A stretch of DNA of 64,000 nucleotides from Rudanella sp031411995 (GTDB lineage Bacteria > Bacteroidota > Bacteroidia > Cytophagales > Spirosomataceae). The translations under genes and the position numbers were made by a program. Where the stretch lies: NCBI GenBank assembly GCA_031411995.1, contig JANOCD010000018.1, positions 1-64,000 of the forward strand, written 5' to 3'. This document shows, piece by piece, positions 17,393 to 26,110 of this stretch. Every line of letters starts with the position of its first letter. The first letter of the stretch is position 1. The notes beneath the pieces are model-generated. The model was not told the origin of the DNA. It did not search any database and saw only the letters and a list, made by a program, of their open reading frames with translations.

Positions 17393-18702
17393 ATGAAAAA
17401 ACTCTCCCTGCTGCTCCTTCTTGGCCTTACCTGCTTTCTGGCGGGTGCCTTCGTCGCCACTCACGACGATCCTAAAAAGCCTCTCACTGCCGACATGGTT
17501 GAGGTGGCCGCCCGCGTGTTTGGCCTTGAGTTCACACCCGCCGAGCGTGACTCGATGTTGGGCGACCTCAACAATAAACGGAACGATTATGCCACCATCC
17601 GCACCGTCGATTTGACCAACGACGTGGCCCCGGCTCTGTATTTCAACCCTTTACCGGCTCATTTCAAAATGCCCACCGGCCCGTCGAGTTTCAAGGCCTC
17701 ACCAGTGGGCGCAATGAAACTCCCGGCCAACCGCGACGAACTGGCGTTTTACACCGTCGGGCAGTTGGGGGAATTGATTCGGACGAAGCAGATTTCGTCG
17801 GAAGACCTGACCCTGTTTTTCCTGAATCGGCTCAAAACCTACGACCCTAAACTGCATTGCGTCGTCACCCTGACCGAAGACCTCGCCCTGCAACAGGCAC
17901 GCCGGGCCGATGCCGAATTGAAGTTTGTGGCCTGACAGGCTTGCGGCCCACCTTCGGGCGGGTGAGTCGACACGGGGCCATGGCCTTATCGTGGTCGATG
18001 GACAAAATTGGCCCCATGACGCGCTCGGTGGAAGATTGCGCGATGGTGTTCAACGCAATTTATGGGCCCGACGGGGAAGACCCGACGGTGATTTCGGCTC
18101 CGTTCCGGTATGCGTCTGTGACATCGCTCAAAGGCATGAAAATCGGCTATTTAGACAAGGCGTTCGGGAGCGATTATCCCACCAAAGCCAACGACGCGGC
18201 TACTCTCGAAACCCTCCGCAAACTCGGCGCAACCCTCGTGCCGATTACGCTACCTGCCTTCAATTATGGGGCATTGCGCCTGATTATCGGCGTGGAAGGC
18301 GGGGCTGCTTTCGACGAATTGACCCGCAACAACAAAGACGATTTGATGGTACGGCAAGGCAAAAATGCTTGGCCTTCCACCTTTCGGTCGGCCCGATTTG
18401 TGCCCGCAGTAGAGTATTTGCAAGCCAACCGGATTCGCACCAAACTCATCAACGAGATGCACGAAACGCTCCAGAAAGCGGGGGTCGACGTGTATATCAG
18501 TCCAAGCTACGCGGGCGGCAACCTGACGCTCACCAACCTGACGGGCCATCCCTGCGTGGTGTTGCCCAACGGCTTCACAGCGAAAGGCTTACCAACCAGC
18601 ATTACGTTCATGGGCGGCTTGTTCACCGAGGGGTCTGTATTGGCCGTGGCAAAGGCGTATCAGGATGCCACCGACTGGCACAAGAAGCATCCGAGTTTGT
18701 AG
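17393..18702 (+). pseudogene. Amidase-signature gene broken by internal deletion and frameshift
   Basis: The first 180 codons give a signal peptide and the N-terminal part of an amidase-signature (GatA-like) protein up to QQARRADAELK, then a stop at 17933. From about 17926 a different frame continues with CGLTGLRPTFGRVSRHGAMA through to YQDATDWHKKHPSL, the normal C-terminal half. Intact relatives have roughly 100–120 residues between these blocks, carrying the catalytic Lys and the GSSGGS serine loop. All of that is missing here, so no active enzyme can be made. The rest of the coding text looks well preserved, so the loss is probably recent. An in-frame join with a programmed frameshift would still lack the active site. 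Confidence 0.85.
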
Positions 18703-18740
18703 CCGGAAGCATTGGCTCAGATAGGCATAGCGACTTACCT

Positions 18741-18830
18741 GCGCGAATGGGCCAGCCAAAACCAGCTATCCCCGTCGTTGATGCCCCGTAACATAACGCG
18801 GGTAACCTTGTCCTTATAGTTGAGCAGCAT
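18741..18830 (-). pseudogene. Remnant of a GH10 xylanase gene (C-terminal fragment)
   Basis: The minus strand encodes KDKVTRVMLRGINDGDSW, against KDKVTRVTFWGVNDGDSW in the intact GH10 gene at 20762–21871. At the DNA level the match to 20843–20936 is about 80% by eye over ~88 bp. A 2-base deletion after DGDSW breaks the frame and leads to a stop after HSRR. Nothing else of the gene is visible on either side. Confidence 0.75.
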
Positions 18831-18884
18831 TGCACCTGGCTACCTTTCTTCTTACAAAATACGATCGGACAAGCTCTGCTGCCC

Positions 18885-19535
18885 CTACACCGATTCCCGA
18901 TTCGCATCTGCCCAGTAGCCCAGGGCCACTATTAACCATAATATCTGAGCACTCCAGGCTAAAGCCGCTACACTGGCAGGGGCCGGGCCGAGGGCAGCGC
19001 CCACGTAAACGAGCACTAAAAAGGCGATCATACCCCAAAGTGCGAAGCGACCGGTGCGGTTACGCGCCCGGGTATGGCGCAGATATACCCATATACCAAC
19101 CGCCAGCGAGCCAAGTTCGATTGCCAGCGTTGCGGGCAAATTTCCCCACAGCCCCAATCCTGCTTTGGGAGATTGGCCAAAGTAGAGGGGCAGATCAGGC
19201 CGGTGCATGATCAGGTCGAGCAGCCAGTGACTGGGTACCAGCAGGCCCACCAGCAGGGCTTCGCGCCAGTTACGCCGAATCAGGCCGTAGGCGAGGCCCA
19301 GCACTACCCCTAATACCACTTCCGCCAGCAGGCTGTGCGAGAAGGGATAATACACGAAGTCAAGGGGCGAGGCAGCCAATAGACCGGGACGGATTTCGAC
19401 GCGCTCTACGCCCAGCAGCAACAGGGTGGGCCAAAGTAAATCAGCCAGTTGTGTGGCCAGAAATAAGGTACCCAGCGACACACGCGGTTGCAGGGGTTTG
19501 GTCGCCAGACCGAGTCCAAAATGACCTAAAAACAT
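18885..19535 (-). CDS. Membrane protein, YdjM/DUF457-like metal-dependent hydrolase family
   Basis: A 216-residue polytopic protein starting MFLGHFGLGLATKPL. The GHFGLGL start, an ATQLADLLWP block, PFSHSLLAE and a HWLLDLIMHRPD block give conserved His/Asp residues in membrane-proximal positions, as in the YdjM/DUF457 family of putative membrane-bound metal-dependent hydrolases. About five membrane helices are visible. The function is unknown. It lies downstream of, and on the same strand as, the AraC gene but has its own -7 box. Confidence 0.65.
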   Translation of the reverse strand: MFLGHFGLGLATKPLQPRVSLGTLFLATQLADLLWPTLLLLGVERVEIRPGLLAASPLDFVYYPFSHSLLAEVVLGVVLGLAYGLIRRNWREALLVGLLVPSHWLLDLIMHRPDLPLYFGQSPKAGLGLWGNLPATLAIELGSLAVGIWVYLRHTRARNRTGRFALWGMIAFLVLVYVGAALGPAPASVAALAWSAQILWLIVALGYWADANRESV

Positions 19536-19565
19536 AGCAGTTACCCAGCGGGCGTTAGTACATCA

Positions 19566-19573
19566 CAAACTTA
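19566..19573 (-). promoter_or_regulatory. -7 box TAAGTTTG for the YdjM-like gene
   Basis: Exact TAnnTTTG match on the minus strand, 30 bases upstream of the ATG at 19535. Confidence 0.45.
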
Positions 19574-19681
19574 TTGCGTGCAGAAGTCTGACTTGTTGAC
19601 CGATTCCGAAAATTGGATTGACTTTTCGCGCAAAGCGTCAAAAAAGCACAGAAATGACCCTTACTCAGGTGCTTAACACAC

Positions 19682-20695
19682 CTATTGCACCGTCTGGCGG
19701 AAGGTACCGGGTGTCTGGCCGGTCCAGCGACGAAACGCCCGGATAAATACACTCGGCTCGGCGAAACCCAGCAGGAAAGCGATGTCTTTGATGCTGAGGA
19801 TGTGGTCGCGCAGGTGGCGTTCAGCCAGTTCACGGCGTACTTCGTCGAGCAGTTGCTGGTAGCTGTGGCCGTCTTGACGCAGTTGCCGCTGGAGGATGCG
19901 GGGGCTGAGACTCAGGGCGTCGGCCACGGCTACCAGGGTGGGTTCAGACTTGATCAACAGCCGCAACAACTCGTGGCGTACGCGATCGGGAAGGGCGGGC
20001 AACTCGTGCAGGCGAGCCAGCAGGGTAGCAGCATGCGGCTCAAGCAGCGCCAGTAGTTGCGGGTCGGCGGTGGGGATGGGTAGCGTCAAAACCGTGGCTG
20101 GCAGGCGCAGGGCCGAATAGGGAGTACCAAACTGCACCGGGGCTGGCGCGAAGACACGGACGTGCTCGCGGGTATCGGCCGGAGCGGGATAGGCCAGGTG
20201 TACCGCTTCGGGGTTGACTGACTGACCACTGAGCAGCCGCAGCACGTGCAGGTAAATGGATAGCTCGGAGTTGAGCACAAAGTGTGGGTACACGATGGCG
20301 GGACTGGTTATGTCTAAGACCAGTTCCACGCTGTCGCCCAGGTGGCTCAGGCTGATGCGCGTGCCGTTGCAAACGATGTCCTGATAGCGGCACAAGGTAT
20401 GGATGGCCACGCCCAGTGTGGGGCAATGCATCAGTAAGTAAGACAGCACACCATAGCTGCTGTGGTGGACATGCTCGGCAATGTGCAGGTCGAGGTGCGG
20501 GTCGCCGGAAGCCTGAACAGCCAGCACCCACAGGCGTTGCATGGTCGCCATGGGCACCCGGCCGTCGGGGTCTTCTAACTGGGTACTATCCAACCCCGCT
20601 GCCTGGCTTAAAGCCCCGGCATCGGCCCCGCACTGGGTTACGGCGTAGAGCAGTCCTTTTACGGAAGCGGAAGAAATGGTTGCATCGGTAGGCAT
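19682..20695 (-). CDS. AraC-family transcriptional regulator
   Basis: A 337-residue cytoplasmic regulator. The N-terminal ~200 residues match the arabinose-binding-like AraC domain of the OruR/GadX-type group (GLLYAVTQCGADAGALSQAAGLD near the start, VHHSSYGVLSYLLMHCPTLG after). The C-terminal ~100 residues form the double helix–turn–helix (AVADALSLSPRILQRQL and IAFLLGFAEPSVFIRAFRRW). It lies 66 bp after the stop of the GH10 xylanase on the same strand, so it could be read through from the glycan operon and may regulate it. This subgroup often senses small organic or amino acids rather than sugars. Confidence 0.85.
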   Translation of the reverse strand: MPTDATISSASVKGLLYAVTQCGADAGALSQAAGLDSTQLEDPDGRVPMATMQRLWVLAVQASGDPHLDLHIAEHVHHSSYGVLSYLLMHCPTLGVAIHTLCRYQDIVCNGTRISLSHLGDSVELVLDITSPAIVYPHFVLNSELSIYLHVLRLLSGQSVNPEAVHLAYPAPADTREHVRVFAPAPVQFGTPYSALRLPATVLTLPIPTADPQLLALLEPHAATLLARLHELPALPDRVRHELLRLLIKSEPTLVAVADALSLSPRILQRQLRQDGHSYQQLLDEVRRELAERHLRDHILSIKDIAFLLGFAEPSVFIRAFRRWTGQTPGTFRQTVQ

Positions 20696-20761
20696 TCGTT
20701 TACGTGAGTTTTTCTGAGGCCAATAGATAGAACTAGAGGATGAATAGCTATCTCCGGCGGA

Positions 20762-21871
20762 CTATTTTTTTAGCGCAACTACCTTGTAAAAAGCAGGTTT
20801 GGGCTGGTTCTTCCGGTCGAATAAGAGCGGATAGTTGGTGCGGCCGCGAATGGGCCAGCCATTCAGCCAGCTATCGCCGTCGTTGACACCCCAGAACGTG
20901 ACGCGGGTGACTTTGTCTTTATGCTTGAGCAGCAGCTTGAACAGGGACTCGTAATCATTGGCCAGTTGGGTTTGCACGCTGTCGGGCAGGGCGTCGGGAT
21001 AGGGGTTCGACTGGGCGTTGGCGGTCATGCGCTGCCCTACATCGGCGCCCTGAAAATTGCGGGGCAGCACTTCGATATCCAGTTCGGTAAACATCACTTT
21101 TAGCCCCATGGCCGAGTATTGCAGGATGCTTTCTTCGATGTCTTTTAGGGGTACTTTACCCACGTGCCAGTGACCCTGAATACCAACCCCGTCGATACGT
21201 ACCCCGGCATCTTTTACTTTCTTGATCAGCGCAATACACCCCGCCCGTTTTTTGGGTTGCTCGTTGTTGTAGTCATTGTAGTACAGCTCCGTTTTAGGAG
21301 CGGCCTGCTGGGCTAATCGAAACGCTTCGGTGACGAAATCGTCGCCCAGATATTGCAGGAAGACAGTCTTCCGCATGGTGCCGTCTTCGTTGAGGGCTTC
21401 GTTGACGACATCCCACGACAGCACCTTACCGTCGTAACGCCCTGCCACGGTTTTGATGTGGTTCGTAAAAAACGTCCGGATCGAATCGGCACTCTTAATC
21501 CCCCGAACGAAGCCAGGCAGTTGACTGTGCCAGACCAGCGTATGCCCGTTGATTTTGATGTTGTGCTTCTGGCCGAACGCCACCAGCTTATCGGCCATCT
21601 CAAAATTATAGGTATCCCATCCCGGATGGATCAGGGCCGACTTCATGATGTTTTCGGGTGTGGCCATGTTGAACTGCCGCACGATGAAGGCCGTAGTTTG
21701 CGGGTCAATTTCGTTAATCTGCGCGTTGTTGAGGCAGGTGCCAATGCCAAAATCGTTTTTGAAGGTGTCTTTCAGCGACGGAACAGGTTGAGCAAAAGCG
21801 GTCTCATGCAGCGTTGACAAGCTGAAAAGAGCCGCCATGCAGAGGCCAGTAACGTGTTTTTGGATAGTCAT
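20762..21871 (-). CDS. GH10 endo-1,4-β-xylanase
   Basis: A 369-residue secreted enzyme with signal peptide (ending ETAFAQ). It cleaves internal β-1,4 bonds of xylan. The acid/base Glu158 is in WDVVNEAL and the nucleophile Glu263 in FTELDIEV; NGHTLVWHSQLP and DGDSWLNGWP are typical GH10 blocks. It is a bare catalytic domain with no carbohydrate-binding module and no sorting tail, so it is probably periplasmic. It is the last enzyme gene of the minus-strand operon that begins at 30305, 44 bp after the double-esterase gene. A fragment of a second GH10 gene lies at 18741–18830. Confidence 0.93.
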   Translation of the reverse strand: MTIQKHVTGLCMAALFSLSTLHETAFAQPVPSLKDTFKNDFGIGTCLNNAQINEIDPQTTAFIVRQFNMATPENIMKSALIHPGWDTYNFEMADKLVAFGQKHNIKINGHTLVWHSQLPGFVRGIKSADSIRTFFTNHIKTVAGRYDGKVLSWDVVNEALNEDGTMRKTVFLQYLGDDFVTEAFRLAQQAAPKTELYYNDYNNEQPKKRAGCIALIKKVKDAGVRIDGVGIQGHWHVGKVPLKDIEESILQYSAMGLKVMFTELDIEVLPRNFQGADVGQRMTANAQSNPYPDALPDSVQTQLANDYESLFKLLLKHKDKVTRVTFWGVNDGDSWLNGWPIRGRTNYPLLFDRKNQPKPAFYKVVALKK

Positions 21872-21915
21872 AAGCGGTAAAACGTTTTTGAGTTGAGTCT
21901 CTTATTGATGGTGCC

Positions 21916-23856
21916 TTACCGGAACAGTAAAGGCGCAAACATGAACAGGTCATGCCGCCAGACGGGCCATGAGTGTCCACCGGCGTATTCGCTGTACTGA
22001 TATTTGACGCCCATCTCATCAAACTTTTTCATCATGATCTGACAGTTCTGCCAGGCAATATCCTCTTTACCACCCTGCGAAATCCAGAGCGATTTCAGGT
22101 TGGTATTGATGGCACTGGCATTGGTTTTCATAAACGCATATTGCGGGTCTGTCAGCGCGGGGTTGTTAGCGAACCAGCCCGAACTGAACACGCCCAGCGA
22201 CGAGAACATATCATTGTTTTTCATACCCGCATACAGCGTCTGTAACCCACCCATCGACAGCCCGGCAAGTGCCCGGTTTTTGGCATCGGCCTCGACCCGG
22301 AAGTTGCTTTCCACGAACGGGATAGCCCCCAGCTTCAACTCGTTTTCAAACGCACGCAATGCATTCTCGTTGAAACCAGCCAGGCCACCCGCGCTGACGT
22401 TGCCATCCAGCATAGCGATGATCATCGGTTTGGCCTTGTTATCGGCGATCAGGTTGTCGAGGATGAGACCGGTTTTGCCCTGGGTGGCCCAGCCGCGCTG
22501 ATCTTCGCCACCGCCGTGCAACAGGTACAGCACCGGGTATTTGTCGGTTGATTTGTCGTAGTCGGGCGGGGTGTAGACATACATTTCACGCCATGAGTTG
22601 GCGGCTTTCGAGAGGTAGCGTTTGATGCGGATGTCGCCGTGGGGTACGTCGCGCATGGCATAAAAGGCCCCGTCTTTGTCCGGAATTTCGATGCCACTGG
22701 CCATGCGACCCATACCGTAGAAAGCTTCGCTGGCCGGATCGGCAATGGCAACCCCGTCGATCAGCAGCGAGTAATAATGAAATCCACGGCTGATGGAATC
22801 CGTAGTGGCCGTCCAGAATCCGCTGGTGTCTTTCTTCATGTCGTATTTCTTACCCAGATCGACCTGCACTTTCTGCGCATCGGGCGCTTTCACCCGAAAT
22901 ACAACGCGATTGTCAGGCAGAATCTGCGGGTATTTCGCGTTGCGGGCATTGGTTTCGGCTGGCGTACCCAACACGCTGTATTTCGTCAACGAGGCATTAT
23001 CGACCGGCTTGAACAGGAATTGGGAAAACATATACAGGCCGTTTTTCCAGACCTTGAAATCGTGTCCGCCCGGCTCCACATAATAGACATGCGGTACGCT
23101 GTTTTGGTAGAGGTAGTCGTGAGTACGTTTGCTGAACGAGATCAGCCCATCGGCATCGCCACACGAAATCCACAGCAGTTTCAGCTTCTGTTTGGCATCT
23201 GCCGGATTAGGCACCAGTTCTTCCGGCTTTTTGGTGTTGGGGGCTGACGAAAACCCACCTACCCAGGCAAACTTGTCCAGATTGCCCAGCCCAAAATTCA
23301 GCGACTGACCGCCCCCCATCGACAGCCCGGCAATGGCGCGGTGTTCGCGGTCGGTCAGGGTTGGGTATTTCTTCTCGACAAACGGAATCAGGTCGTTCAG
23401 CAGGTCTTTTTCGAAGGTGGCAAAAGCCTCGACTTTGTCTTTCTCGAACACGTTACCAACCGCCCGGTCGTCTTTCATGGCGCGGCCGTTGGGCATCACC
23501 ACGATCATGGGCTGGAGTTTGTTTTCGGCGTACAAATTGTCCAGCACAACCTGAGGATTGCCGCCCTTGAGCCATTCTTTCTCATCACCTCCGATGCCGT
23601 GCAACAGATACAGCACTGGGTATTTCGTCTTTTTGTTGTAGCCCGGCGGAGTGTAAATCAACGCTTTCCGGGTGGTGCCAACCGTTTTTGACGGATAACT
23701 GATTGAATCCAGTTTACCGGTCGCGATGCCCGAACGTACCTGATCAAAGCCTTTGGGCCCTTCTTTCAGAATGGTTTGGGCAAGGGCCGTCGTCCCAAAT
23801 AATAGTCCAACGACAAGTGCTATGAGGGTAAACGTTTTGTGTGTGATCTTTTTCAT
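21916..23856 (-). CDS. Secreted two-domain esterase (two EstD/feruloyl-esterase-like domains)
   Basis: A 646-residue protein with signal peptide (ending GTTALAQ). The first α/β-hydrolase domain (~30–285) has nucleophile Ser179 in GLSMGG and His265 in GGHDF. An E-set/CBM48-like domain (~310–400; DNRVVFRVKAPDAQKVQVDL, GFHYYSLLIDG) links to a second hydrolase domain (~405–646) with Ser534 in GLSMGG and His628 in GGHSW. Both belong to the PF00756 esterase group, whose carbohydrate-linked members remove feruloyl or acetyl groups from xylan. Two active sites in one chain suggest two ester types. It sits between a one-domain paralogue and the GH10 gene. Confidence 0.88.
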   Translation of the reverse strand: MKKITHKTFTLIALVVGLLFGTTALAQTILKEGPKGFDQVRSGIATGKLDSISYPSKTVGTTRKALIYTPPGYNKKTKYPVLYLLHGIGGDEKEWLKGGNPQVVLDNLYAENKLQPMIVVMPNGRAMKDDRAVGNVFEKDKVEAFATFEKDLLNDLIPFVEKKYPTLTDREHRAIAGLSMGGGQSLNFGLGNLDKFAWVGGFSSAPNTKKPEELVPNPADAKQKLKLLWISCGDADGLISFSKRTHDYLYQNSVPHVYYVEPGGHDFKVWKNGLYMFSQFLFKPVDNASLTKYSVLGTPAETNARNAKYPQILPDNRVVFRVKAPDAQKVQVDLGKKYDMKKDTSGFWTATTDSISRGFHYYSLLIDGVAIADPASEAFYGMGRMASGIEIPDKDGAFYAMRDVPHGDIRIKRYLSKAANSWREMYVYTPPDYDKSTDKYPVLYLLHGGGEDQRGWATQGKTGLILDNLIADNKAKPMIIAMLDGNVSAGGLAGFNENALRAFENELKLGAIPFVESNFRVEADAKNRALAGLSMGGLQTLYAGMKNNDMFSSLGVFSSGWFANNPALTDPQYAFMKTNASAINTNLKSLWISQGGKEDIAWQNCQIMMKKFDEMGVKYQYSEYAGGHSWPVWRHDLFMFAPLLFR

Positions 23857-23874
23857 AGTTTCAGGGTGTTTCTA

Positions 23875-24990
23875 CTACTTGAACAGCAATGGAGCCATCT
23901 CGTGCAGGCTCCGACGCCAGGTTTGGAATTCGTGACCTGTCTTTTCAGAAACGTACGAAACGGCGTTATAACCGGCTCCTTTCAGGTCCGTTACTGCTTT
24001 CGTTACGCCGTCAGGCCGCTCTTTGCTGCCGCAGCTAATGAATACAAGCTTGGGTTTTGTCTTGCCGTTGATGTCGTCTGGTGTGTAGAGACCCCCGCTG
24101 AGCAGACCGTAGTACCCAAACACATCGGGCTTGTTGAGCGTGATCATTTTGGTTTCCATACCGCCCATCGACAGACCAGCCATCGCCCGGTTGTCCCGAT
24201 TAGACAGTGTACGGAAGTTGGCATCCACGTACGGAATCAGTTCGTCGGTCAGCACCGTTTGGAAGGGGTCGATCTTGAACTCGCGGATTTTGCCCCATTT
24301 CACTTCGTTGGTCATGCCGTAGGTCATCACAATGATGAACGGCTTGGTTTTGCCTTCCGCAATCAGGTTGTCCATGATCAGGTTGGCGCGTCCCTGATTA
24401 CTCCAGGCCGTTTCGTCTTCGCCCCATCCGTGTTGCAGGTACAGCACCGCATACTTTTTCGACTTGTCTGTTGAGTAGCCCGGTGGCGTATAGACAAACG
24501 CCCGGCGCGGGGTGCCCGTGCTTTTCGAGGGGAACAGAATCTGCTGCACATTGCCGTGGGGTACGTCTTTCAGGGCGTAGAAATCCTGATCGTGGGCGGG
24601 TATCTCAATACCACTTTCCCAACGGACGGAGCCGTAGTAGTTCTGGGCGCCGGGATCGTTGAATTTACCGCCGTCGATCTTTACGTTATAGTAATGAAAG
24701 CCTTCGTCCATAGGGCCTTCCGTCGTGCCGGTCCAGAATCCATCGGCCCCTTTGGTGAGAATGGTACCGCCCCGGCCGCCCAGCCCAAGGCTCACCCGGA
24801 CACTATCTGCTTTAGGGACCAGAATTCGGAATCGGGCATAGCCCTGTGAGTTCACCTGCGGATACTCCTGCCCCGGCTGGTTGAGCTCGGAGGGTTTGAA
24901 ATCCTCCGCTATTGCCGTGCTCGACTGGGCGAAACTGCTGACGCTGATCAGCGTGGCTACCACGAATACAGCTATTGTTTTGAGAGTCAT
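23875..24990 (-). CDS. Secreted esterase, E-set plus PF00756 domain
   Basis: A 371-residue protein with signal peptide (ending VSSFAQ). The N-terminal E-set domain (~45–140; ARFRILVPKADSVRVSLG, GFHYYNVKIDG) is followed by an esterase domain with Ser274 in GLSMGG and His353 in TGHEFQTW. It closely resembles the second half of the neighbouring two-domain esterase, from which or to which it probably duplicated. Likely substrate: acetyl or hydroxycinnamoyl esters on xylan, inferred from the GH10 neighbour. Spacing to the next gene is 18 bp. Confidence 0.87.
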   Translation of the reverse strand: MTLKTIAVFVVATLISVSSFAQSSTAIAEDFKPSELNQPGQEYPQVNSQGYARFRILVPKADSVRVSLGLGGRGGTILTKGADGFWTGTTEGPMDEGFHYYNVKIDGGKFNDPGAQNYYGSVRWESGIEIPAHDQDFYALKDVPHGNVQQILFPSKSTGTPRRAFVYTPPGYSTDKSKKYAVLYLQHGWGEDETAWSNQGRANLIMDNLIAEGKTKPFIIVMTYGMTNEVKWGKIREFKIDPFQTVLTDELIPYVDANFRTLSNRDNRAMAGLSMGGMETKMITLNKPDVFGYYGLLSGGLYTPDDINGKTKPKLVFISCGSKERPDGVTKAVTDLKGAGYNAVSYVSEKTGHEFQTWRRSLHEMAPLLFK

Positions 24991-25018
24991 TTGGTTATTG
25001 GTTTAGGTGAAAGTTGTC

Positions 25019-26098
25019 TTAGTTAAAAAGCTGTGGTAAGGTGTTCGCCAGATACAGTTTGCAGTTCATCCAGGTGTGACCACCCGGCACGATGAGGGGC
25101 TTAACATTGATTTTCTTCTCGGCAAACATGGCGATGTTCTGCTTCACCGGCTCATACAGGAAGTCGTCGGTGCCCACACTGATGGTGAACAATTTGAGCT
25201 GTTTGTTCATCTGCTCGGCGTTAGGCGACCAGTTCGTGAAATTCTGTTTGAACTCGTCCGTAGCCGTGTAAGGCGCATACGAACACACATAGGCAAAGGT
25301 AGAGGGGTTGGTCAGGCCGATGTTGAGCGTCTGTCCGCCCCCCACCGAAAAGCCCGCCACCGCCCGGCCTTTGCTCTTGTTGATGACCGGGTAATTGGCC
25401 TCCACGAACGGCACGATGTCGTTCACCATATCTTTCGTAAAATCGGGCATCGGCGCGGGACGGACATTGCCGTAGGGCATCACGATCAGCATGGGTTTGG
25501 CCTTCTTCTGCGCAATCAGGTTATCGGCAATCAGGTTGGCCCGCCCCACTTTTGTCCAGGTTTCTTCGGTGTCGGAGCCGCCATGAATCAGGTACAGCAC
25601 CGGGTATTTGGTCTTGCCGTTGGGGTTGAAGCCCGGTGGCGTGTACACCAGCAACTGCCGTGTGGTGCCTAACGTACCTGACTTATAGTAGCGATAACTG
25701 ACTTTGCCGTGAGGTACGTTCTGCAACGAATGCACCAGCGGCTGATCGCCGGGTACATCAACAATGCTGCGTTTGAACCGCTCGTTAGCGAAAATATACG
25801 TGTTGCTCGGGTCGGCCAGCGATACGCTGTCGACCATAAAGCTGTACGGATAAATGTCTGGCGTGACCGACGGCACGGTCACGCTCCAGATGCCCGACGT
25901 GTCTTTAGTCATGGCGACCGGGACTTTCAAAAACTCACCGGATACCATCACCTTTTTCGCGTTGCGGGAGAAAAACCGGAACGTGATGCTGTGGTCAGGA
26001 TGCACATCGGGCGAGCTGATGGCCGGCGGGCGTTGCTGCGCCAGCACCGTAACACCCGAGAAAAGAACGGCTTGAAGGACGTATAAAATGCGTTTCAT
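25019..26098 (-). CDS. Secreted esterase with GFSVGG nucleophile motif
   Basis: A 359-residue paralogue with signal peptide (ending TVLAQ), an N-terminal E-set domain (ITFRFFSRNAKKVMVSGEF, SFMVDSVSLADPSN) and a PF00756 esterase domain. Ser251 lies in AGFSVGGGQ, His341 in PGGHTWMN and Asp311/312 in VGTDDF. The GFSVGG elbow and the VGTDDF/GGHTWMN motifs differ from the GLSMGG group next to it and match the following gene, so these two form their own subfamily. Probably periplasmic hemicellulose deacylation. It ends 28 bp before the next gene of the operon. Confidence 0.86.
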   Translation of the reverse strand: MKRILYVLQAVLFSGVTVLAQQRPPAISSPDVHPDHSITFRFFSRNAKKVMVSGEFLKVPVAMTKDTSGIWSVTVPSVTPDIYPYSFMVDSVSLADPSNTYIFANERFKRSIVDVPGDQPLVHSLQNVPHGKVSYRYYKSGTLGTTRQLLVYTPPGFNPNGKTKYPVLYLIHGGSDTEETWTKVGRANLIADNLIAQKKAKPMLIVMPYGNVRPAPMPDFTKDMVNDIVPFVEANYPVINKSKGRAVAGFSVGGGQTLNIGLTNPSTFAYVCSYAPYTATDEFKQNFTNWSPNAEQMNKQLKLFTISVGTDDFLYEPVKQNIAMFAEKKINVKPLIVPGGHTWMNCKLYLANTLPQLFN

Positions 26099-26110
26099 GG
26101 ACGTAGCGGT

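Noticed and set aside
17925..18791. 288-codon plus-strand frame across the 3' half of the broken amidase
   Set aside because: It is Arg-rich and out of frame with the clear amidase C-terminal half that occupies the same DNA.
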